A stretch of 64,000 bases of DNA. Source: Actinomycetales bacterium Actino_02. GTDB lineage: Bacteria > Actinomycetota > Actinomycetes > Propionibacteriales > Propionibacteriaceae. Position numbers and translations under genes: made by a program. Below, one piece after another: positions 58,879 through 64,000 of the stretch. The notes under the pieces are model-generated. The model saw only the letters and a list, made by a program, of their open reading frames with translations, made no database searches and was not told the origin of the DNA. How positions within the stretch are numbered: the stretch's first letter is position 1; each line of letters begins with the position of its first letter. The DNA is taken from positions 62,001-126,000 of the forward strand of contig LUYM01000030.1 of assembly GCA_001603275.1 (NCBI GenBank). Reading direction: 5' to 3'.

Positions 58879-60282
58879 CTATAGTTTCTTCGTCTTGCCT
58901 CCACTGCGAGTGGCCGTCGCCGTCGGGTTGGCCACGAACTCGCAGTGCACCATCTGCAGACTGGCCTTCTTCCGGACCACGACACCCACCTGGTGGTTGC
59001 CCACGAAACTGACCGACGAGCGAATCGTCCCGCTGGTGCTGCGGTCGGACAACATCAACCCGTTGGTCCGGTTGTCGGAGATGACATTGGAGCTACCGGA
59101 AACCGTCAGCCGCGACTTGCTGGCCAGCGCGATCCCATGCGCACCGGCGCCGGTGATGGTGTTGCCGCTGATCAGCGTGATCACACTCTTCTGACTGGCC
59201 GCCACATTGGTCTTGCCTGAGCCGGAGACCACGGTGTCGGTGAGCACCACCGAGCCGCGCCCAGGCAGCGAGACTCCGTAGGCGTCGGAGTCGGCGATCT
59301 TCACCCGGGTCAAGGTGGCCCGAGTGCCGGAGCCGGTGATCAGGACACCGTTGTAGTGGTTGCCGACCACGGTGGTGTCGGTGAAGCTGATCACGCCGCC
59401 TGCCGTGGTGCCTAGGCCGTGTCGTCCATTGCGGTTGAGGGTGGAGTTGCGCACCGTCAGGCCGCTCGGCCCGGTGGTGGAGATGCCGCAGACCTTGTTG
59501 TCGGACAGATCACTGTTCAGCACGGTCGCCCACGAGTTGGCCACGCCCAGCCCGTGACCGGTCTTGCCGGTGGTGGAGCCGGTGACTGCCTGGCCATTGA
59601 AGCTGATCTGGCTGTCCGAGATCGTCCCGGTGGAGCCGTCGGACAGCTGGACCCCGTTGTTGCGGTTGTAGGTCGAATGCAGCCTGGTGGCGCTGAGCAC
59701 GGAGGCGCGGACGTGGATGCCGTCCCGCGCACTGGCGGTGATGTCGACATCGCGGACGGCCACGGCCGACTTGGCGTAGGCGGCGATGCCGTGCTTGCCG
59801 GCCTTGGTGATGTTCAGATTCTTGAACACCACGGACGACCCGGTCAGGCCGAACACATTGGCCGTGCCTTTCGACCCTGCGCTCCAGGACCCGCCGGAGA
59901 CGCCGGCGGCCGGCAGCGAGGTGAACTGCAGCATCTGCGCTGCCGGAGCGGTCAGCGTGATCGACGCATCGTCGTCAGCGATCAGATAGACGTACCCGGC
60001 CATCCGAATGCTCGACCGCAGGGTGTAGGACCCGGCGGCCAGTCGGACGACGTGCGCCTTCTGGGCTGTGCCCGGGTCGGCGATGGCGTACTGCAAAGGG
60101 TTGGTGATGTCTCCACTGCCTTGGACGGACGTCAGCCGGTAATCGGTGATGCCAAAGCTGGCGATCACAGATTCCAGTCCTGACGCGGCATGGGCCGGCA
60201 GGGTTCCACCGCTCAGGGCGGCAGCACTGGTGACCAGGCCTGCAAGAGCGCAGGCCACAGTCCGCAGGATTTGGGGGGTCAT
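58879..60282 (-). CDS. Secreted right-handed parallel beta-helix protein
   Basis: 467 residues. A Sec signal peptide (to about LPAHAASG, residue 34) leads to a pectate-lyase-like beta-helix built of repeated strands: GIAAYAKSAV, GIHVRASVL, GVQLSDGSTG, GLGVANSWAT, GVLITGSGTR, GVSLPGRGSV, GIALASKSRL and GVVVRKKASL, with N-N-G/H turns. A basic tail (SGGKTKKL) ends it. It may be a polysaccharide lyase or epimerase, or a plain surface helix; catalytic residues cannot be assigned. The signal peptide fixes the start. Confidence 0.85.
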   Translation of the reverse strand: MTPQILRTVACALAGLVTSAAALSGGTLPAHAASGLESVIASFGITDYRLTSVQGSGDITNPLQYAIADPGTAQKAHVVRLAAGSYTLRSSIRMAGYVYLIADDDASITLTAPAAQMLQFTSLPAAGVSGGSWSAGSKGTANVFGLTGSSVVFKNLNITKAGKHGIAAYAKSAVAVRDVDITASARDGIHVRASVLSATRLHSTYNRNNGVQLSDGSTGTISDSQISFNGQAVTGSTTGKTGHGLGVANSWATVLNSDLSDNKVCGISTTGPSGLTVRNSTLNRNGRHGLGTTAGGVISFTDTTVVGNHYNGVLITGSGTRATLTRVKIADSDAYGVSLPGRGSVVLTDTVVSGSGKTNVAASQKSVITLISGNTITGAGAHGIALASKSRLTVSGSSNVISDNRTNGLMLSDRSTSGTIRSSVSFVGNHQVGVVVRKKASLQMVHCEFVANPTATATRSGGKTKKL

Positions 60283-60549
60283 GGCGGTAACCACCTGTTC
60301 CAGGTTCTTCAGCTGTATTCGGGACGCTAGCCAGGCGCCCTCACCGTCTTGCCTGGTCAGTGGGGATATCCGCACCGGAGAGCGGCTGCCCGCAGGCATG
60401 GCCCGCGGTGGACGGACCCGCGTGCTGCTGAATTCGGTGCCGGACAGTCTGCGGTCATTGCCGACGACTGCTCCGTCAGGTGTTCCTCCTAGCCACCCGT
60501 CCCATTAGGGTCAGCAGCGAGGACGACCGCCCCACCCCGAAGGAGCACC

Positions 60550-62178
60550 GTGACCAGCGAAGAGCCCGGACAGGACCACACCCCGCCCGTCCCCGCCGCA
60601 CCGCAGGCAGCTGGTGCTCAGGACGGCACGGGCGGGCCCGCGCAAATCCCGCCACCACTGCCGCCGTCGGGTCCGGTTTGGTTCGAACCGCCGCAGCCGA
60701 TCGCCGCGGCAGCAACACCTGAACTGCACCCAATCGCCACCCAGCCGCGGAGGGGCTGGACCCGTCGCCGCATCGGACTCGGCCTGGCCGCGATCGTCGT
60801 CGTGGTGGCACTGGTGGCCGGCTTTGTCACCGGCGGGTTCGGGTTGTTGAACCCCGGCGGCGCGGCCTCTCCGGCCGAGGAGGCCACCAAGGTCGCTCAG
60901 AAGTCCGTCCGGCTGTTCAACTCGCTGTCGCTGAAGAACCTGCTCAGCAACCCGTTGACCGCAGCCGGCGACCTCACCATGGAGATCGCGCCGAGCGAAG
61001 CTCGTTTGGAGCCGGGCTTCACCACCCTGGACAACGCCGACCTCCTTGCCCTGACCACAGACTCACTGGACTTGCTCGGTGAGCTCTCCGGGTCGTTCAC
61101 GCTGAGCCTCGACGGGCTGACCAGCGAGGTGATCCCCGTCGGGGACGAGATCGCCCTGGTCAACTTCACCGGCGGCACTCTCACCGTCACGGCCGACGCC
61201 GAACGGCTGACAGCCGCTCTGGCGAAGGTTGAGCCGGTAACCGAGGCGCAGCTGACCGCAACGCTCACCAGGTACGGTCTGCCGCCAACCAAGGCGATCG
61301 ACCTGAACCTGCCCAGCGGTTGGCAAGACGACCTGCTCAACCAGGTCAAGACCTCGCTTCCATACACGGTGAACCTGGCCGACTGCGCCGCCGGGCGGGC
61401 CTCGGGACGCTACGGAGACCGCGTCGAAATGGCGAGCATCTGCGCCGCGATCGGGCAGGTCGTGGTCGTGAAGGACGGCGGACGCTGGTACCTCTCGCCG
61501 CTGCTCACCGGAAGCCTCGGTCTGGGTGCCGGCACTGGCCCGCAGGACGTGACAGAGCTGACCAGCCCGGAGCGGGTGGCGCTGCTCACGGTTCCGGCAG
61601 CGCAGCACGCGAACCCCACCGAGGCACCCGGAGCGCTGATGAAGGCGCTGCTGCACGGCGAAGAGAGGGCCAAACTGGCCGAACTGCCGCTGGCCGAGCG
61701 TCGCTACGTGGCCGCCACCAGCATGCTGTCGCAGGTGGACCTGTCCGGCTTCCAGAGCACGAGCCGGTTCTCCGAGATCGGCCGCAAGGGGCAGCAAGCC
61801 AAGCTCCGGATCGACCAGCTCGCCCTGACCACTCCGGAGACGTCGGTGGAGATCACCGACGGCTCCTGCATCACCATGGACGGGACGACCAGCTGCCTGA
61901 GCGACCTAAAGCGGCCGGCGGCCGACCTGTATGCCGCCTTGAGCATGCTGGATTGGGCACCCTTCGAGGACGCCACCGGGATCAGCAACGACAAGGTGAT
62001 TCACAAGATCCAAGCAGCCACGGACGCGGCCATCGCCGCCCTCGATCCGAGCCAGATCGGCGTGGTCGCCGTTCAGGAGGACGGCAGCTGGCTGGTCAGC
62101 CTCAGCGCCACTGTGGCCGAGCTGCAAAAGCAGCTCCTGGCTGCGGTCCGGACCGGGCTGATCAGCATTCAGGAGTGA
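60550..62178 (+). CDS. Hypothetical membrane-anchored protein with Pro-rich N-terminus
   Basis: 542 residues, not recognised. A Pro/Ala-rich cytoplasmic N-terminus (1-70), one transmembrane helix (about 77-97), and an extracytoplasmic domain of about 440 residues with two Cys pairs (DCAAGR...SICAAIG; DGSCITMDG...SCLSDL). The layout resembles actinobacterial surface proteins with unknown lipid- or wall-binding domains. GTG start with GGAG; TAGGGT further upstream may be its -10. Confidence 0.8.
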   Translation: MTSEEPGQDHTPPVPAAPQAAGAQDGTGGPAQIPPPLPPSGPVWFEPPQPIAAAATPELHPIATQPRRGWTRRRIGLGLAAIVVVVALVAGFVTGGFGLLNPGGAASPAEEATKVAQKSVRLFNSLSLKNLLSNPLTAAGDLTMEIAPSEARLEPGFTTLDNADLLALTTDSLDLLGELSGSFTLSLDGLTSEVIPVGDEIALVNFTGGTLTVTADAERLTAALAKVEPVTEAQLTATLTRYGLPPTKAIDLNLPSGWQDDLLNQVKTSLPYTVNLADCAAGRASGRYGDRVEMASICAAIGQVVVVKDGGRWYLSPLLTGSLGLGAGTGPQDVTELTSPERVALLTVPAAQHANPTEAPGALMKALLHGEERAKLAELPLAERRYVAATSMLSQVDLSGFQSTSRFSEIGRKGQQAKLRIDQLALTTPETSVEITDGSCITMDGTTSCLSDLKRPAADLYAALSMLDWAPFEDATGISNDKVIHKIQAATDAAIAALDPSQIGVVAVQEDGSWLVSLSATVAELQKQLLAAVRTGLISIQE

Positions 62179-62250
62179 GCCACGGCGGCCATGTCGGGGC
62201 CGGCTGAGACCGCGTCATCCCGGCCGAGCACCCGTCCTAGGCTCGGCAGG

Positions 62251-63045
62251 GTGAATCCCGGAAAGTGGGCCGGCAAGGCCCAGGCCTATGCGGAGACCTT
62301 CGCGCTGCTCTGTGCCGAGCTGGTCGACCCCCTTCTGGACGCGCTGGACCCGGCTCCGGGCGACACCCTGCTCGATGTCGGCACTGGCACCGGTGCGGTG
62401 GCGGCCGCAGCGCTGCAGCGCGGTTGTGACGTGATGGCTGTCGACCCCGAGCCCGACATGCTGTCGCTGGCGGCCCAGAACGCGCCGGCGGCAAAACTCG
62501 TCCGGGCCGGACTGCCCGAGTTGGACGGCATCACCGGCCCATTCACCGCGATCGCGGCCAACTGCGTGCTCAACCAGCTGGCCGAGCCGAAAGCGTCACT
62601 GCAGCGGATGGTGGGTCTGCTCGCACCGCAGGGACGGCTGGCGGTGTCCACCTGGCCGGCCCAACACGGGGTCCAACAGCTGTGGAATGACGTCGTGGCC
62701 CAGTCCGGTGCGGTCATCCCGCCGGGAGCGGAACGGTCCTCGAATCCGGACGGCTAGCGACGCGACCTGGACGGGGTGCGCAGCCTGCTGAACAGCGCCG
62801 GCGTCCGGATCGATCGGTTGTGGCTGCACGAGTTCGTCCATGTGGTCGACCCAGAGCTGTGGTGGAGTGGGCCGTCCCGCGGGGTGGCCTGGATCGGCCA
62901 GGTCTACCGCGCGCAGAGTGAGGCGGGCGCCACGGCCATGGAGCGCGCCTACCGCCGGCTGAGCGCGGACTACCGGGGAAGCGACGGCCTGCTGCACCTG
63001 CCGGCCAGCGCCATCATGGCGGTCGGCGGACGCCCCACTGAGTGA
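62251..63045 (+). pseudogene. Class I SAM-dependent methyltransferase broken by an in-frame TAG
   Basis: The frame encodes a methyltransferase: LLDVGTGTGAVAAAALQRGC (motif I), MAVDPEPDMLSLA, and VNPGKWAGKAQAYAETFA at the start. A TAG codon at 62755-62757 interrupts it after residue 168. The same frame continues for 96 codons (RDLDGVRSLLNSAGVRIDRL onward) to a normal stop, and the continuation looks like the natural C-terminus of the family (GQVYRAQSEAGA). A nonsense mutation or a sequencing error fits best. TAGGCT lies 7 bases before the GTG. Confidence 0.75.
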
Positions 63046-63092
63046 AACTGCCCGCTGAGTAGCAGCGGAGGAGCGCCTAGGATCGCAGGCAA

Positions 63093-63905
63093 ATGCTCAG
63101 CCTGATCTCGCCGGCCAAGGCGCTCGACTTCGACTCGCCAGTGCCCAAGACCGCCCACACCATGCCTCGGCTCCTGCAGGACAGCATTGCGCTGGCCGCG
63201 GTGATGAAGAGCAAGTCGGTCACTGACCTGGCCCGACTGTCGGGGATCTCGGACGAACTGGCCGCTCTCAACGCCGAACGCTGGGCCGCCTTCGAGGTGC
63301 CGTTCGCCGGTTCGTCCGCGCGCGTGGCGTTGCTCGCTTTCAACGGCGACACCTATCAGGGCCTGGCCGCCCGGCAGCGGTTCCACACCCGCGACTACAC
63401 CGAGGCGCAGAAGACACTGCGGATCCTGTCCGGGTTGTACGGCCTGCTGCGGCCGCTGGATCAGATCCTGGCCTACCGGCTGGAGATGGGGACGCGGCTG
63501 GCGACCGAACACGGCGGCAACCTGTACCAGTGGTGGGGCCGGCGGATCACCGAACTTGTAGCCGAGGATCTGGCCGAGGCACCTGGCTCAGAGGTGCTGG
63601 TGAACCTGGCCTCGACGGAGTACTTCAGTGCGATCCAGCCCGACCTGCTGGACGCTCGAGTGATCTCGCCACGCTTCGAGGACACCGATCCGCGGGGACG
63701 CCGCTCGGTGGTGTCGTTCTACGCCAAGCGCGCCCGGGGTGAGCTGGCCGCCTGGCTGGTGCTGAATCGGGTGCACAGTGCCCGGGCCATCACCGAGTTC
63801 GATCAGGCCGGCTATCGCTACGACCGGGCGGCGTCGACCCCGGATCAGCCGGTGTTCGTCCGCTCGTACGCGGCCCGCCAGGCCGCACCGAGCGCCGCCC
63901 GCTAG
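63093..63905 (+). CDS. yaaA: YaaA family peroxide-response protein
   Basis: 270 residues. MLSLISPAKALDF at the N-terminus and FNGDTYQGLAARQRF, LRILSGLYGLLRPLD and NLASTEYFSAIQPD are the YaaA/DUF328 signatures. In E. coli YaaA limits free iron and DNA damage under peroxide stress. The ATG is preceded by GGAGGAGCG at a longer distance and by TAGGAT 9 bases upstream. Confidence 0.94.
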   Translation: MLSLISPAKALDFDSPVPKTAHTMPRLLQDSIALAAVMKSKSVTDLARLSGISDELAALNAERWAAFEVPFAGSSARVALLAFNGDTYQGLAARQRFHTRDYTEAQKTLRILSGLYGLLRPLDQILAYRLEMGTRLATEHGGNLYQWWGRRITELVAEDLAEAPGSEVLVNLASTEYFSAIQPDLLDARVISPRFEDTDPRGRRSVVSFYAKRARGELAAWLVLNRVHSARAITEFDQAGYRYDRAASTPDQPVFVRSYAARQAAPSAAR

Positions 63906-63910
63906 AGCCG

Positions 63911-63948
63911 AACGCCTCCGCGTGGGCGACGTTTGGCGACGAGGCGTT
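63911..63948. terminator. Hairpin between convergent genes
   Basis: A perfect 8-bp inverted repeat, AACGCCTC and GAGGCGTT, with a 22-base loop containing a GGCGAC direct repeat. It lies between yaaA and the convergent partial gene; no T-run is present. Confidence 0.45.
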
Positions 63949-64000
63949 CAGTGCAGGGTGATGATCTTGCCGCCGGAGCTGGTCGTGGCCGTGCGCCGAT
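63948..64000 (-). CDS. C-terminal end of an unknown gene (cut by window edge)
   Basis: Only the last 17 codons are visible, ending RRTATTSSGGKIITLH and a TGA stop. The TAT-SGGK pattern is like the tail of the beta-helix protein at 58879 (TATRSGGKTKKL), so a second secreted protein of that kind is possible, but too little is seen to say. Confidence 0.4.
   Translation of the reverse strand, partial: RRTATTSSGGKIITLH

Noticed and set aside
62755-62757. TAG read through as pyrrolysine
   Set aside because: No pylT or pylS gene is in the window and no methylamine-methyltransferase context exists; a nonsense change is simpler.

Overview
The window is high-GC DNA from an actinobacterium that spans the chromosomal replication origin. 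Two divergent gene sets define it. The minus-strand set runs dnaA, dnaN, recF, a DUF721/DciA gene, gyrB, gyrA, a DUF3566 gene and tRNA-Ile (50.9 kb down to 40.2 kb). The plus-strand set runs rpmH, rnpA, yidD, yidC, jag, rsmG, parA and parB (51.2-56.1 kb). oriC, with seven DnaA-box-like sites, lies between dnaA and dnaN, and two parS sites lie at parA. The actinobacterial small families (DUF5318, DUF3566, SigE-type ECF sigma, a DLW-39-like peptide), the sigma-R-type promoter at trxB and the many leaderless promoters fit Actinomycetota. A relative of Propionibacteriaceae is plausible, but that is inference from gene content; no species can be named.

Layout. 0-6.8 kb: start of a class A penicillin-binding protein, a zinc-ribbon DUF5318 gene, tRNA-Ala, an oxidoreductase, a degenerate LytR-CpsA-Psr protein and an acyltransferase. 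6.8-13.9 kb: a YhgE/Pip - MMPL membrane module whose MMPL protein carries a degenerate ABC-ATPase-like tail, with two TetR regulators and a DUF4386 membrane protein; operator palindromes link one TetR to the MMPL promoter. 13.9-22.5 kb: lactate dehydrogenase, an aminotransferase, glutaminase, cobU and cobS with an ECF sigma/anti-sigma pair between them, Dps, an ACT-domain protein and a thioredoxin-like protein. 22.6-30.6 kb: a sugar-catabolic locus (FucU mutarotase, ADP-dependent PFK/GK-family kinase, class II aldolase, ABC importer, DeoR regulator, phosphomannose-isomerase-like cupin) whose substrate is unknown; this is the best candidate for an undescribed system. 30.7-40.1 kb: an adenine-deaminase-type enzyme, ThrE, a nitroreductase with a TetR regulator, a guanidine-III riboswitch with a Gdx exporter, a lipoprotein FKBP, and accessory genes for small exported proteins. 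40.2-56.1 kb: the origin block. 56.1-64 kb: GNAT proteins, trxA-trxB under a sigma-R-like promoter, a secreted beta-helix protein, a membrane-anchored protein, a methyltransferase broken by an in-frame TAG, and yaaA.

Two whole-window patterns stand out. First, at least a dozen copies of a roughly 22-bp palindrome (core GGACGG...CCGTCC) sit between genes, often in pairs, and one lies in frame inside cobS. Second, at least 13 genes have a TANNNT -10 element 6-7 bp before the start codon, which implies leaderless mRNAs and helped choose starts.
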